DNA from: Streptomyces sp. DT2A-34
Lineage (GTDB): Bacteria; Actinomycetota; Actinomycetes; Streptomycetales; Streptomycetaceae
Assembly: GCF_030499515.1 (NCBI RefSeq)
Contig: NZ_JASTWJ010000001.1
Coordinates: 4,258,001 to 4,322,000, forward strand
DNA: 64,000 nucleotides
Direction of reading: 5' to 3'
Shown: piece after piece, positions 48,236 through 57,399 of the stretch
Layout: each line of letters opens with the position of its first letter
How positions within the stretch are numbered: the stretch's first letter is position 1
Translations under genes and position numbers: made by a program
The notes under the pieces: model-generated
Seen by the model: only the letters and a program-made list of their open reading frames with translations
What the model was told of the DNA's origin: nothing
Databases searched by the model: none

Positions 48236-49773
48236 TCAGTGGGGAGACGGACCCAGGTTGTCCCATGGGGAGGGAGGTTCGGGGTCCTTACGTGGACGCG
48301 GGCCGCCCGGGTTGCCCTGGGGGTGCTGATTGATCCAGCCCAGGCCGCCGATGTCGAGTTGGTGGCGGGCGCGGGTGACGGCGACGTAGGCGAGGCGGGC
48401 TTCGGCGTCGTCGATGTCGCCGGGCAGCGGGTCACCGTTCTCGTCCGTCTCTTCCTGGTCCATCGGCTCGGTGAAGTCCTCACCGATGCGGACAGAGGCC
48501 CATTCTCGGCCCTTGGCCTTGTGGGCGGTGGAGACCACGATCTCAGCGCCCTGCTCGACGGAGAGTTTGTCCACCGCGGCGAGGATGACGTCGACACCGT
48601 GTTCGTCGACGAGGTCGACAAGCGGCAGGAGGTCACGGCCGGAGGGGTCGTATTCGGCGTACTCCTGCAGTTCACCCCAGGAGTCGAAGAGGATCAGCTC
48701 CGGGTGGGTACAGCGCTTGCCGGCCTTGAGGTCGCGTGCGGCCCGGGCCAGCGCACGCAGGGATTCTCCGCCACCGACCAGCGCGACGCGGCGACCTGCC
48801 TCCAGCAGACGCATGACTTCGAGCATGGCCCCGACGTTGGACCGGCACAGGATGGCGTCCGGTTCCTCGACGCGTTCGAGGCGCGTGCTGATTGCAGGGG
48901 TGCCGGTGAGCCGGATCGGGGAGTCGACGATATGGAGCCACCGGTTGGCCTCCTGCGCCAGCGCGGAGCCGAAGCGGAAGGACTGGGACAGGGCCAGTTG
49001 CGTGCCGTCGAAGTCGGTCATGACGTCCCGGGCGCCGCGCCAGCCGTAGATGGCCTGGGCCGAGTCGCCGACCATCACCAGCTGGGTATGACGCCGCTGG
49101 GCGTTGAAGACCTTCTCGACGACGGGGTTGGTGTCCTGGGCCTCGTCGAGCAGCAGAAAATCCGCTCGGATCGTGGGTTCGGTCAGTGCCCAGATCTTCA
49201 GATAGTGGTCGTGGTCGAAGCGGACGACACCTTCCTGGGGGTTCTGCAGGTCACCCCATGCCTTGGTCGCGTACGGCAGAACGACGTCGACGAGTTGGGC
49301 GTGCAGGTCCTCCGCCTCGATACCGCGCATCCGTGGGACGTGGTGGCGCTTGATGGTGCTGTCCGCGGACTGGCAGAAGCGGGTGACCGTCCGCAGCACG
49401 GTGTAGGAGAGGGCCTTGTTGGTGACGTTCCGTTCGCCGATGCGGATGCGCATGTTGACGGCGATACCGAGAGAAGCGCCGGTTTCCAGCCGGGGACCCG
49501 GGGAGCATTCATGCGGGATGCGTACCTGTGGCCCACGGCGCCGAAGGCCAGCGAGTGCGCGGTCTTGCACAGCACGTTGCCGGGGAACTTGTGGGCCGCG
49601 TCGGTAGCGATGGACTTGTTGAAGGCTATGTACCGTCCGCGACTGCCAGTACTCGCAGCGAGCATGGTCAACGTCGTGGTCTTGCCGGTTCCGGCGCCGG
49701 CCTGGAGCACCACATGGTCCCCGCGCCGGAAAGCATCGACGGCCGTGCTCTGCTCAGGGGTTGGTGCGGGCAT
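48236..49773 (-). CDS. UvrD/PcrA-like SF1 DNA helicase (apparent frameshift)
   Basis: SF1 helicase of about 512 residues. Walker A in DHVVLQAGAGTGKTTTLTMLA near residue 25, motif Ia YIAFNKSIATDAAHKF, Walker B ADFLLLDEAQDTNPVV, motif III MVGDSAQAIYGWRGA, motif IV ALSQSFRFG, and VSTAHKAKGREW with LAYVAVTRARHQL. The N-terminal 90 residues are in a different frame from the rest. Adding one base in the G/C runs at 49493-49503 restores one ORF, so either a mutation or an error is present. The ATG at 49773 has GGGAG upstream. Confidence 0.85.
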
Positions 49774-50202
49774 CGTGCTCCCCAAAGGGTGGGTTCGGCT
49801 CCAGAGGGCGACATCACCGTGACACAGGGAGATCATGCGTGTCCCGGCGATCGCGGACTTCGGTCCCGACTTCCGCAGGGCGGCCACATGACTCATGCAA
49901 TCGGCAAACTGACGGGAAGACCAACTCGCACGGGGCTGCGGCAGCGGGCCCGCCACGTTCTCGAACGCGGCCTTCCGCTGCACCCGTCCGAGCCGACGGC
50001 GGACATCCCGTAGCGCCTCTTCGCTCAGATGCTGCGGTGCGCGACTGTGCAGCCCGAACAAGACCCTGTCTTCTCGAAGCCTCAGACCGGCAGGTATCCC
50101 CGCGACGAGGGCAACGCCACGGCCAGGGTGCAGTGCCCCTTGAGATGGGAAGGAAGGCACGGGCAGGTCGGGGACGGCGCGTTTGCCGACTGCTTCTGTG
50201 CG
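49774..50202 (-). other. Open but unassigned stretch upstream of the helicase
   Basis: The minus-strand frame is open from 50160 directly into the helicase ATG and reads protein-like (LVAGIPAGLRLREDRVLFGLHSRAPQHLSEEALRDVRRRLGRVQ). It could be the 3' part of a lost gene or an N-terminal extension. No domain is recognised and there is no clear start context. Confidence 0.4.
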
Positions 50203-51081
50203 CTACCGGACCGCGTGGACGAGGTCGACGGTTCCCCTTGCCACGATCACAGCCGGGCCGTTGAGTTCCATGCTCCCGTCCGCCCGTACCGCTACGTGCA
50301 GCCGGCCGCCGGGGACGTCGATGGTGTAGACGGCGGCTCCGGTCTGTCGTCGGCGGTGTCGCAGGGCGGCGACCGCGGCGCAGGCTCCGGTGCCGCAGGC
50401 GCGTGTCTCGCCGACGCCGCGCTCGTGGACGCGCAGGGCGAGATGGCGAGGGCCGCGGACGGTGACGAACTCGACGGTCACGCCTGCGGGGTATTCCGTC
50501 GGCGGGGTCACGGCGGGAGCTTCGCGGAGGTCGCCCACGTGAGCGAGGTCGTCGATGAGGACGACGGCGTGCGGGTTGCCCATGTCGACGTGCAGAGCGG
50601 GCCAGCGACGCCGCTCCACGGACACCTCGATGCCCTGGGACCCGGGGAGCCGGGGGCGGCCCATCTGGACGCTCACCGCGTCGGCCGGGCCTCGTCCGAA
50701 AGGCACGTGGACCTGGCGGACTCCCGCCCGTGTCGCGACGGCGAAGGTCCCGGGTGTACACAGGCCGGCGTCGACAAGGCAACGAGCCATCACCCGGATT
50801 CCGTTGCCGCACATCGCTCCCCGGGAGCCGTCTGCGTTGCGGTAGTCCATGAACCACTCGGCCTCGTCCGCCATGGCTGCGGCCTCGGGGTCGGCGGCAC
50901 AAGGCACCGCACGCAGCAGTCCGTCGGCCCCGATGCCGGTCCGCCGGTCGCACAGCCGGATGACGTCCTCCCGGGACAGAAGCAGGTGGCCTGCGGGGTC
51001 GGGCAGGACGATGAAGTCGTTCTCGGCACCGTGTCCCTTGGCAAAGACCACGCCGACGAGATGGGCCTGAGGGGCGTTCAT
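50203..51081 (-). CDS. dapF: Diaminopimelate epimerase
   Basis: A 292-residue cofactor-independent PLP-free racemase converting LL- to meso-diaminopimelate for lysine and peptidoglycan synthesis. FAKGHGAENDFIVLPD, the first catalytic Cys in YRNADGSRGAMCGNGIRV, HVDMGNPHAVVLID, and the second Cys in GVGETRACGTGACAAVAA are clear. ATG 51081 overlaps the stop of the preceding small gene (ATGA). A dapF inside an accessory island would be a second copy next to the chromosomal one; it may supply diaminopimelate for a specialised product or substitute an inhibited enzyme, which is inference. Confidence 0.93.
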   Translation of the reverse strand: MNAPQAHLVGVVFAKGHGAENDFIVLPDPAGHLLLSREDVIRLCDRRTGIGADGLLRAVPCAADPEAAAMADEAEWFMDYRNADGSRGAMCGNGIRVMARCLVDAGLCTPGTFAVATRAGVRQVHVPFGRGPADAVSVQMGRPRLPGSQGIEVSVERRRWPALHVDMGNPHAVVLIDDLAHVGDLREAPAVTPPTEYPAGVTVEFVTVRGPRHLALRVHERGVGETRACGTGACAAVAALRHRRRQTGAAVYTIDVPGGRLHVAVRADGSMELNGPAVIVARGTVDLVHAVR

Positions 51082-51332
51082 GAGTCGGTGTGCTCCTCCG
51101 ACTCCAGGCGCAACCAGGCGACCTGCCCGGTGGCTGTGGCCGTCAGGCCGAAGGCGGTGCCCTGCCGAAGGACTTCGAGGATGCTCCCCCACTGCTCGGT
51201 GGCATTGAGGGTCACGTCGATCTCGATACGGACCTCGCCGGTCTCCTCGGTGACACGAGGCTCGGCTCCGGCAAGGGCGGTGAGCCGTGCGACGGCTGAC
51301 TGGATGGAGGTGATCCGGCGGTCGTGCCCCAT
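51078..51332 (-). CDS. Small hypothetical protein co-transcribed with dapF
   Basis: An 84-residue acidic protein (MGHDRRITSIQSAVARL, EVRIEIDVTLNATEQWGSILEVLRQGTAFGLTA). It has an alpha/beta look with no recognised domain. Its stop overlaps the dapF start as ATGA, so translation is coupled. The upstream region is shared with the divergent GntR gene and holds the CTAGT-type operators. Confidence 0.75.
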   Translation of the reverse strand: MGHDRRITSIQSAVARLTALAGAEPRVTEETGEVRIEIDVTLNATEQWGSILEVLRQGTAFGLTATATGQVAWLRLESEEHTDS

Positions 51333-51378
51333 TTCCCCCCGCCCATTCAGCCAATATCACTCACGGTAATTCCAGTCA

Positions 51379-51402
51379 ACTAGCTTCTAGCTAGTGGACT
51401 AA
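51379..51402. promoter_or_regulatory. Overlapping palindromes between the dapF operon and the GntR gene
   Basis: ACTAGCT-TCT-AGCTAGT (51379-51395) is a perfect inverted repeat, overlapping CTAGTGGACTAA (51391-51402). The latter shares half-sites with CTAGTTCACTAG at 53245-53256. The position in the divergent interval suits control of both directions by the GntR protein. Confidence 0.75.
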
Positions 51403-51442
51403 CTTTGTCAATCTGTACAGCCGTGCGTTGGCGAGGAGGAGC

Positions 51443-52201
51443 ATGGCCGACGGCACCTCGGGGAAAACGGCCCCGTACCTGCGCGTGGCCGCCATGATGC
51501 GTGCCCGTATCGCCGACGGCACATGGGCTCCGGGCGATCGCATGCCGTCGCGGACCGACCTCGGCCGAGAGTTCGGTGTCGGCGAGAACGTGATCCGCCG
51601 GGCCCAAGAACTCCTGATCTCCCAGGGCCAGTTGGAAGGCCGTGCGGGTTCTGGCACGTACATCCGCTCTCCGCAAAAGCGCCGCCCCCTGCCGCGTATC
51701 CCCTCGGACGGACAGCGGGGCGGTTCCGGAATCGCCCCGGCCGGCTTCGAGGGCACCTGGGAGGCCGACAGCACCGCCAAGGTGCCCGCCCCGTCGGCCA
51801 TCGCCGCCCGCCTCTCCATTGAAGCGGGCAGTCTCTGCGTGCGAACCGTCTACGAATTTCTGACCGACCACCGCCCCGTCCTGCTGTCCACCAGTTGGGA
51901 ACCGATGGCGGTCACCGGAGGCACCCTGGTGGTCCTGCCCGAGGGAGGCCCGCTGGCGGGACAGGGGGTCGTCGCGCGCATGGCGCATCTCGGCATCACC
52001 GTCGACCGCGTGGTGGAGCTCCCGCACCCCGTCCTGATGGGCCGCGAGGATGCGCAGATGCTGGGCGTCGCCAGCGGATCCCGGGCGACCCTGATCGAAC
52101 GCACTCACTACGACGACGCCGGGCGCCCCGTGGAAACGGCGGACTTCCTGGTCCCCGCGAGCCTGTGGGACATCGCCTACGACATCCGACTCGCCCCGTA
52201 G
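51443..52201 (+). CDS. GntR/HutC-family transcriptional regulator
   Basis: A 252-residue regulator. The N-terminal winged helix YLRVAAMMRARIADGTWAPGDRMPSRTDLGREFGVGENVIRRAQELLISQGQLEGRAG is followed by a UTRA ligand-binding domain (CVRTVYEFLTDHRPVLLSTSWEP, ARMAHLGITVDRVVE, ATLIERTHYDDAGRPVETADF). ATG 51443 has GAGGAGGA just upstream. By position it controls itself, the divergent dapF operon and probably the 53268 gene through CTAGTnnACTA sites. The ligand is unknown. Confidence 0.9.
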   Translation: MADGTSGKTAPYLRVAAMMRARIADGTWAPGDRMPSRTDLGREFGVGENVIRRAQELLISQGQLEGRAGSGTYIRSPQKRRPLPRIPSDGQRGGSGIAPAGFEGTWEADSTAKVPAPSAIAARLSIEAGSLCVRTVYEFLTDHRPVLLSTSWEPMAVTGGTLVVLPEGGPLAGQGVVARMAHLGITVDRVVELPHPVLMGREDAQMLGVASGSRATLIERTHYDDAGRPVETADFLVPASLWDIAYDIRLAP

Positions 52202-52277
52202 CCGTACCGGCGGGCGAGCGACGCACAGCAGAAGACAAGACCACATGCCGCTCGGCGGCACGAGGGGGAGGAACACC

Positions 52278-53186
52278 ATGCCGGCACAGCGCCGCGATCC
52301 GATGAGCCGAGCCGCCGACATACTGGCGTCACCCGTACTGAACGGACTCATCGGCCTTGCCGGCATCGTGATTCCGGTCATCGCCTGGGCCAGCGATCGC
52401 ACCAGCCTCACGAACGGGCTCCTCGTCGCGGAGACGGTCCTCGTCGTCATCCTGACGGCGAACCACCTGTGGCTCCGCAAGGCCTTCATCACCCTCCGGC
52501 GTGCCACCAACCTCCGCGCGATGGACGACGCGCAGTACTACGACCGAGTCCGCGCCCAGCTGGAGCAGGAACTCATCTCGGACTACGGCGAGATCGCCGA
52601 CGGACACCTTCGCGTCTACGCCAGCGAGGTCGCACGACTGTCCGTACTCCTGGTCAAGACGCTCATCGACTCCCCGTCGCAGCCCAAGCGGATCCTCGCC
52701 GCCGACCTGACCACCAACCCGTCGCTTCTCACCCAGCGTCGCGAGTATCTGACCGCGAACCGCCGCCTGATCGAAGTCGGCGGCACCATCGACCGGCTGT
52801 TCATCTGCTTCCGGGACGACCTGAGCCGTGCGGACTACGCCCGCCCACTGCTCGAACTCATCGACCACCACCGCCAATTGGGTGTTACCTGCGGCCTGGC
52901 GGTACGCGACCGCCTGCGGGCCGACCAAGCCGTGGACGTCGTGATCATCTCGGCCGCCGCCGCACTGGTCGAAGAGGAACAAGGCGACGCCGACTACAAA
53001 AGGGGACGCAGCAGCGTCTACTTCAAGGGCGTCGAGCGCTGGATCGGCCGCTTCGAATCGGTATGGGGGCACGGCTCCGACTCCGCCCCGCTGGTACTCC
53101 AGGCGTACGAACGCTTCGCCCGCCCGATGCTGGACGGCAGCACCTGGGACAGCGACCGCGCCCTACAAGGCGTCGACAACCTGTAG
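52278..53186 (+). CDS. Membrane-anchored hypothetical protein
   Basis: A 302-residue protein with two N-terminal membrane segments (VLNGLIGLAGIVIPVIAWAS, GLLVAETVLVVILTANHLWL) and a cytoplasmic domain (VYASEVARLSVLLVKTLIDSP, ANRRLIEVGGTIDRLFICF, GVTCGLAVRDRLRADQAVDVVIIS, SVYFKGVERWIGRFESVW). The cytoplasmic part has some resemblance to signalling domains linked to mobile-element immunity, but I cannot assign it. The ATG has GGGGGAGGAA upstream. It is codirectional with the GntR gene. Confidence 0.65.
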   Translation: MPAQRRDPMSRAADILASPVLNGLIGLAGIVIPVIAWASDRTSLTNGLLVAETVLVVILTANHLWLRKAFITLRRATNLRAMDDAQYYDRVRAQLEQELISDYGEIADGHLRVYASEVARLSVLLVKTLIDSPSQPKRILAADLTTNPSLLTQRREYLTANRRLIEVGGTIDRLFICFRDDLSRADYARPLLELIDHHRQLGVTCGLAVRDRLRADQAVDVVIISAAAALVEEEQGDADYKRGRSSVYFKGVERWIGRFESVWGHGSDSAPLVLQAYERFARPMLDGSTWDSDRALQGVDNL

Positions 53187-53244
53187 GGCCAACAGGCCGC
53201 GAAAGCCAAGGATGATCGTCCCAGTTGATAAAAAGAGGGAAAAG

Positions 53245-53256
53245 CTAGTTCACTAG
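53245..53256. promoter_or_regulatory. CTAGT-type operator upstream of the desaturase-like gene
   Basis: CTAGTTCACTAG is a perfect palindrome ending 11 bases before the GTG start; ATATAC immediately follows and could be the -10 element, making the transcript leaderless. It shares half-sites with the site at 51391 beside the GntR gene. Confidence 0.75.
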
Positions 53257-53267
53257 ATATACGGTGT

Positions 53268-54362
53268 GTGACAGTCATGCGCGGGTGGGTGGTCGCCCGT
53301 CTTCCGTCTGCCCGGGGACTGTCCATGCTGCTCTGCATAGCCGTCATGGCCGTCGGCGCCGCCATGCGGCAGATCGACCGGCTGCACTTCGCCCGCAGAC
53401 GCCCTGCCACCGCTGGCGCCTCCCAGTTGACAAGCCTTCAGCGCGCCCGGGCCAACAACTGGACACCCACGCTGCTGCTGACCGGACAGTGGATCCAGAT
53501 CACCGGCTGGTGGATGCTCGCCGGTCTCGGCCCACTGAGCGCCATTGCGGCCGCGGTCGGCGTCGCCGTGCACTTCCGCCATCTGCAGGAGATCTCCCAC
53601 TTCGCCATCCACGGCGTTCTGGCCCGGACCCACCGCGCCAACCTCGTGCTCGCCGAAGCCTTCGCGCACCATCCCCTCGCGCTTGTGCCCGCACCGGTAC
53701 GACATCAACGACACGTACGTGACCACCACCCCAACGCCACTCAGGCCGACGTCGACCCCAACCTCGACGAACTCCGCCAGGCCGGGCTGCAACCCGGCAC
53801 CACGCGCCGCCAGTTCATCGTCGCCCTGATGCATCCGCTCACCACACGCGGCCTACGGGCCACCGCCGTCGGCATCACAGCGAACCTGCGCCCCGCCCCC
53901 GGTTCCTGGCTCCGTGCGGCAGCCGTCGCCGCCGTACTCGCCGCCGCATACCTCGCCGGCGGATGGTCCGCCGTGCTTTGCGGCGTCCTGCTCCCACGCC
54001 TGCTGCTGTACCCGCAGCTCGCCTGGCTCAGCCTGTTCGTGGAACACACCTGGTTCGACCCCGACCCCCGTACCGGCACCCGAGCATGGGTCGAGGCCGG
54101 CCGCTGCCTGCGCCTGTACCCCCGAAACCGCGCCCTGGCCGCACTCGCCGCGACGACCTGGCTCCCCTACGGCGACCTCCACCACTACGCCCACTCCGCC
54201 CACCCCGCCGTACGGTGGAACTACCTGCCAGCACTCGAACGCCACCTGTCCGCACCCCACTTCACACCCCCCGCCCTTCTCCTCGGCCCCACCTCGGTCG
54301 CACGCCGCCACTTGCGCGCACTCGCCGACGCACATTCCTCCAAAGCCCGCGCGACAGCCTGA
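53268..54362 (+). CDS. Membrane fatty acid desaturase/hydroxylase-like protein
   Basis: A 364-residue membrane protein with His-rich clusters expected of the non-haem di-iron desaturase/hydroxylase superfamily: HFRHLQEISHFAIHG, RHQRHVRDHH and DLHHYAHSAHP. Hydrophobic segments include ARLPSARGLSMLLCIAVMAVG, LAAAYLAGGWSAVLCGVLLP and LLLYPQLAWLSLFVEHTW. GTG 53268 has no Shine-Dalgarno but lies just after a -10-like ATATAC; ATG 53277 is an alternative. The substrate is unknown. It is probably controlled by the GntR protein. Confidence 0.75.
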   Translation: MTVMRGWVVARLPSARGLSMLLCIAVMAVGAAMRQIDRLHFARRRPATAGASQLTSLQRARANNWTPTLLLTGQWIQITGWWMLAGLGPLSAIAAAVGVAVHFRHLQEISHFAIHGVLARTHRANLVLAEAFAHHPLALVPAPVRHQRHVRDHHPNATQADVDPNLDELRQAGLQPGTTRRQFIVALMHPLTTRGLRATAVGITANLRPAPGSWLRAAAVAAVLAAAYLAGGWSAVLCGVLLPRLLLYPQLAWLSLFVEHTWFDPDPRTGTRAWVEAGRCLRLYPRNRALAALAATTWLPYGDLHHYAHSAHPAVRWNYLPALERHLSAPHFTPPALLLGPTSVARRHLRALADAHSSKARATA

Positions 54363-55051
54363 CCCGGCACAGGCCCGGCTCTCCTGCCATCGAGCAGAGG
54401 AGATCTTGTGATGTGTGCGGAGACGAAATGCGGCGGGCGTCGGCAGCGGAACCGTGATGCGGCGCTACGCGCTTTACGGGTTTTGTCCTAATCCTTGAGG
54501 AGAGGATGCCAACGGGCCCTGTAGCGGGTGGCGCAGGCGCACTCCCGACTGGCCACAATGGCCTGGTCCCTGTGGGACGGCAGGCCCGCGCGCGGCTCGT
54601 CACCCGCCATCCCGGTGGGCGGACAGGGAGCATGCCGACCGGGCTGCCTCGATGCCCCGGCCCGCATCCGCCCCACACGCCCGGCGGTGTGACCCTCAAG
54701 AGCGGAACGTACCGGCTCGGGCCGTCGACCGGCCGCCTCCTGATCAAGACCGTCCGCGCCGGGCTGGGCCGCAGGGCGGGGCACGCTTGCGAGCAGAACG
54801 TGGCGTCACGGCAGGCGATCGCCTCCAGCGGCTCGCGGCAGTACCTGCATCGGCGCACGACGGGGCTGGCGGCAGTTCGGCCCCACGAGCCGAGGGCAAA
54901 GGTTGCCCGAGCCCGCTGGACGGGCATGTCTTCCAGCGGGCCCATGGGTCGCAGGAGTTCGCGACGGGCTTCCCTCGGTTCCGCCGAAGAACGCGGTGCA
55001 GCCAAGGTGGTTGGGGTGTCCGACAGGCCGCTGTGACGAGACCGTCGGACG
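54363..55051. other. Remnant-bearing intergenic region
   Basis: Apart from the YceI-like fragment near its middle, no frame here has a start, ribosome-binding site and domain. The downstream Arg/Ala-rich frames are probably decayed sequence. Confidence 0.5.
54689..54790 (+). pseudogene. Fragment of a YceI-like isoprenoid-binding protein
   Basis: From GTG 54689 the frame reads TLKSGTYRLGPSTGRLLIKTVRAGLGRRAGH, the first strands of YceI-type lipocalin-like proteins, which normally continue for another 140 residues. The frame then turns into unrelated Arg/Ser-rich sequence. Confidence 0.6.
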
Positions 55052-55438
55052 TCAGCGGTTGAGGTCGAGGAAGGGCACACCCCGCCCCTCATACGCCTTC
55101 GGCACCACCGTGGCGACCAGCGCGTCCGCACCCCACTCGGGAAGATGGCGCACAGCGTGAACGGCAGCCGCGATCCCGAACGGAACGCCGTCCCTGCGCA
55201 GCTGCGCGACGGTGAGCATGCCCGGATAGTCAAGGTCGACCGTGTGGATGACATCAAGCTGACCAACACGCTCCGCGATGCCCAGATGCTCCGCGTCCGC
55301 CTCGAGAATCGACAGCACCGGAGCCCACAGCCGCATCTCCGGCTCGAAGTGAGCCCGGTGCACCAGCGCGGACACCTGCCGGTTCCCCGACAGCGCAAGC
55401 AGCGTGGGTGCATCCAGGACAAGGTGGTGCTGGATCAC
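55052..55438 (-). CDS. PIN-like toxin of a second toxin-antitoxin pair
   Basis: A 128-residue protein. LVLDAPTLLALSGNRQVSALV (first Asp), APVLSILEADAEH (Glu/Asp) and LPEWGADALVATVV (Asp) follow the order of PIN-domain acidic residues, though spacing is less canonical than in the 19730 toxin. GTG 55438 overlaps the antitoxin stop. The predicted activity is RNA cleavage. Confidence 0.75.
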   Translation of the reverse strand: MIQHHLVLDAPTLLALSGNRQVSALVHRAHFEPEMRLWAPVLSILEADAEHLGIAERVGQLDVIHTVDLDYPGMLTVAQLRRDGVPFGIAAAVHAVRHLPEWGADALVATVVPKAYEGRGVPFLDLNR

Positions 55439-55698
55439 ACGGCGGCACCCTGCTGCCCCGCAAAGGCATCGCGCAGCTTGCGGCCCATCGCCGCGCTCTC
55501 CCCGTCACTCACCTCGACACCGAAATGCTCCGCCAGGTAGGCACGCGTCCGCTCGGCACGCTCACGCCGCTCCTCATCCGTGAGCGTCGTCTCCGCGAAC
55601 TCCTGCACCAGCGAGCGGATCGACGTACCCCGCGACTCCGCGATGACCGCCAGACGGTCCCGCACCTCAGCCGGCACTCGGATCATGGCATCGGACAT
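55435..55698 (-). CDS. Ribbon-helix-helix antitoxin
   Basis: An 87-residue protein starting MSDAMIRVPAEVRDRLAVIAESRGTSIRSLVQEFAE, a CopG-like DNA-binding fold, with a charged C-terminal tail (RRERAERTRAYLAEHFGVEV) that would neutralise the PIN protein encoded next. ATG 55698 is chosen by fold. The two genes overlap by four bases. Confidence 0.82.
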   Translation of the reverse strand: MSDAMIRVPAEVRDRLAVIAESRGTSIRSLVQEFAETTLTDEERRERAERTRAYLAEHFGVEVSDGESAAMGRKLRDAFAGQQGAAV

Positions 55699-56310
55699 GA
55701 AGCATGCATACGGCACGTCTACATGCAAGCAGGCCGTTCGCCGAAGTCCCCTCCGACACTCCCTCGCTCCGCAGGCCCCAGGGGGTCCACGGGGGAGGCA
55801 AGATCCAGCAAACCCCTTGAGGATCAAGGCCTCCCCCGCCTCCAGGGGGCATTTGCGTGTGGAGCCCAGGAGCGTCGAACCTCTGTGTCCCAAAGCGGCG
55901 ACGGGAACCCGCCCTCAACGATCCCCGCGATCACACGGCTTCGCCTCTACACGCCCGCCGCCCATAGCTGCAGCATGAAGCACCAGAAGCCCGCCGCGCA
56001 CCGCAAGCCGTGCGCGAGCGTCACGTTGTCCACTGGCTACAAAAATCAGCGCCCTCACCGGACCTCACGCACGGCGCCTCAGGCTCGTTCCGGACACTAA
56101 CGCTGCACGAATGGCCACCACTTGGCCACCACCACCCCTGCAGATACTGACCGGAGCGTCAGCAGGATCTCAAGAAACACCAGGTCAGCCACCTTGTCCG
56201 GCCACACAGGCGCATCACCGATTCCGAAGAGTGAAACCTTTGACCTACGCATTCCATGCACAGGCGCCCGAAGCGCTACAGGCACACATTCCAAGGTCAA
56301 GAAAATGAAG
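55699..56310. other. Region without a supported gene before att4
   Basis: No frame has both start context and recognisable content. A degenerate copy of part of the att core (TTGACCTACGCATTCC) lies at 56239-56254, paralleling the one left of att3. Confidence 0.5.
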
Positions 56311-56342
56311 AAACCGCAGGTCAGAGGCCTGACTTGCGGTTT
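56311..56342 (-). terminator. Hairpin following the tRNA fragment (att4)
   Basis: AAACCGCAGGTCAG (56311-56324) pairs with CTGACTTGCGGTTT (56329-56342), 14 bp with one G-T pair and a four-base loop. The sequence differs from the att2 and att3 hairpins but keeps pairing, as expected for a selected terminator. Confidence 0.75.
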
Positions 56343-56346
56343 CCCA

Positions 56347-56389
56347 TGGAGCCGCCTTCGGGATTCGAACCCGAGACCTACGCATTACG
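56347..56389 (-). other. tRNA 3'-end fragment, putative attachment site att4
   Basis: Same 43-base core as att1-att3. The right flank shares blocks with that of att1 (GATCGTG, CCAGATCAG..., CGTGTTGCACCGTCCAAAGG region), so att1 and att4 may be the outer ends of one large island with the att2-att3 element inside. Confidence 0.85.
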
Positions 56390-56666
56390 AGACCGATAGG
56401 GATCGTGCCGGACCGTGCTGCGGGGTCGTACCAGATCCCGTTTTCCCAGATCAGAGCACATGTCGCGGTCCCGTTGTTCGTACCCCGTGTTGCACCGTCC
56501 AAAGGCGTCCGCGCTCCCCTTGCGCTCCCCTGGTCGCCGCCGGTGACGCTCCAGTCCCGGACAGCGACCCTAACCCGCTGCCCTGGGGCCGAATTGTCGG
56601 CATTGGACAATGCGAGCCGGGGGTCTCGGCGCCCTCTTGCTGCGCCCGGATGCTGCCCGTTGCAGC

Positions 56667-57035
56667 CTAACGAGCCGCGCCGAGGCGGTTGCGACGCGTC
56701 TCAACCAGGTTTCGCCGTCGTTCGCGGGTCTGTTGTTCTCCGTCGATCCACCGTGCTCGCGCGATGTGCTCAGGGAGCGGAAGGCCGGCGATGAAGTGCA
56801 CGATTTCGACGTAGCAGGCGTAGTCGCCGCTCTGCGCGAGTTCGCGCAAGCGGGTGTGACTTTCCCAGGTGACCCACGGTGCAAAGTAGCGGTCAGGCGC
56901 CCGCTTGCTGGTGGTCTGCAGATGGACGGTCTCGCCGACGTTGAGCGCCTTCTCGGCGCGGCCGGGACACGCTGCGGTAGCGGCGCCGACGGGCAGTCTC
57001 GACGACGAGGGGTGTGCCACCCTCCGATGTGGCAC
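56667..57035 (-). CDS. Hypothetical protein
   Basis: A 122-residue frame whose second half looks like coding sequence (KALNVGETVHLQTTSKRAPDRYFAPWVTWESHTRLRELAQSGDYACYVEIVHFIAGLPLPEHIARARWIDG). The first 30 residues are less convincing and no good ribosome-binding site precedes the ATG, so it may be 5'-truncated. No domain is recognised. Confidence 0.5.
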   Translation of the reverse strand: MPHRRVAHPSSSRLPVGAATAACPGRAEKALNVGETVHLQTTSKRAPDRYFAPWVTWESHTRLRELAQSGDYACYVEIVHFIAGLPLPEHIARARWIDGEQQTRERRRNLVETRRNRLGAAR

Positions 57036-57051
57036 ACCCCGTGGCAGCGGG

Positions 57052-57186
57052 TCAGGCAGAGTCAGTGATCTGACTGAGCACCCATGCCGTCACGGCCCTG
57101 ACGATGCCGCCGACACCGGCCCCCACCACGACGAGCCACCCCTTCTTGGAGCCTTCTCGCTCCTTCTTGCGCTTACGGTTGAACAC
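57052..57186 (-). CDS. 44-residue single-pass membrane protein
   Basis: GTG 57186 is preceded by GGAGGATCA, a strong ribosome-binding site. The product has a very basic start (FNRKRKKEREGSKKGW) followed by one hydrophobic helix (LVVVGAGVGGIVRAVTAWVL) and ends TDSA. Basic-plus-helix layout fits a small membrane-associated peptide. Function unknown. Confidence 0.7.
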   Translation of the reverse strand: MFNRKRKKEREGSKKGWLVVVGAGVGGIVRAVTAWVLSQITDSA

Positions 57187-57399
57187 TGATCCTCCTAAAG
57201 GGTCAGGGGCCCGCCCGACGGTTTCGCGGCCTGCTGGCGGGCCCGCTAGGCTGCCGCTTCTCGGGCAGCGATATGACCCTGCACGCCTGGAGACGCTTGT
57301 AGAAGCGCTCGGCTGTGCCCCCTGGGACAACCCAGGGGTTTCCCAGGACAACAGCGCCTGCCTGCGGCTAGGCGGAGGATGTCCCGGTATCTGCAAGAG

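Noticed and set aside
54262..55422. A 386-residue minus-strand gene
   Set aside because: Arg/Ser/Cys-rich composition, overlaps the desaturase-like gene end and the PIN toxin gene, and has no recognisable content.
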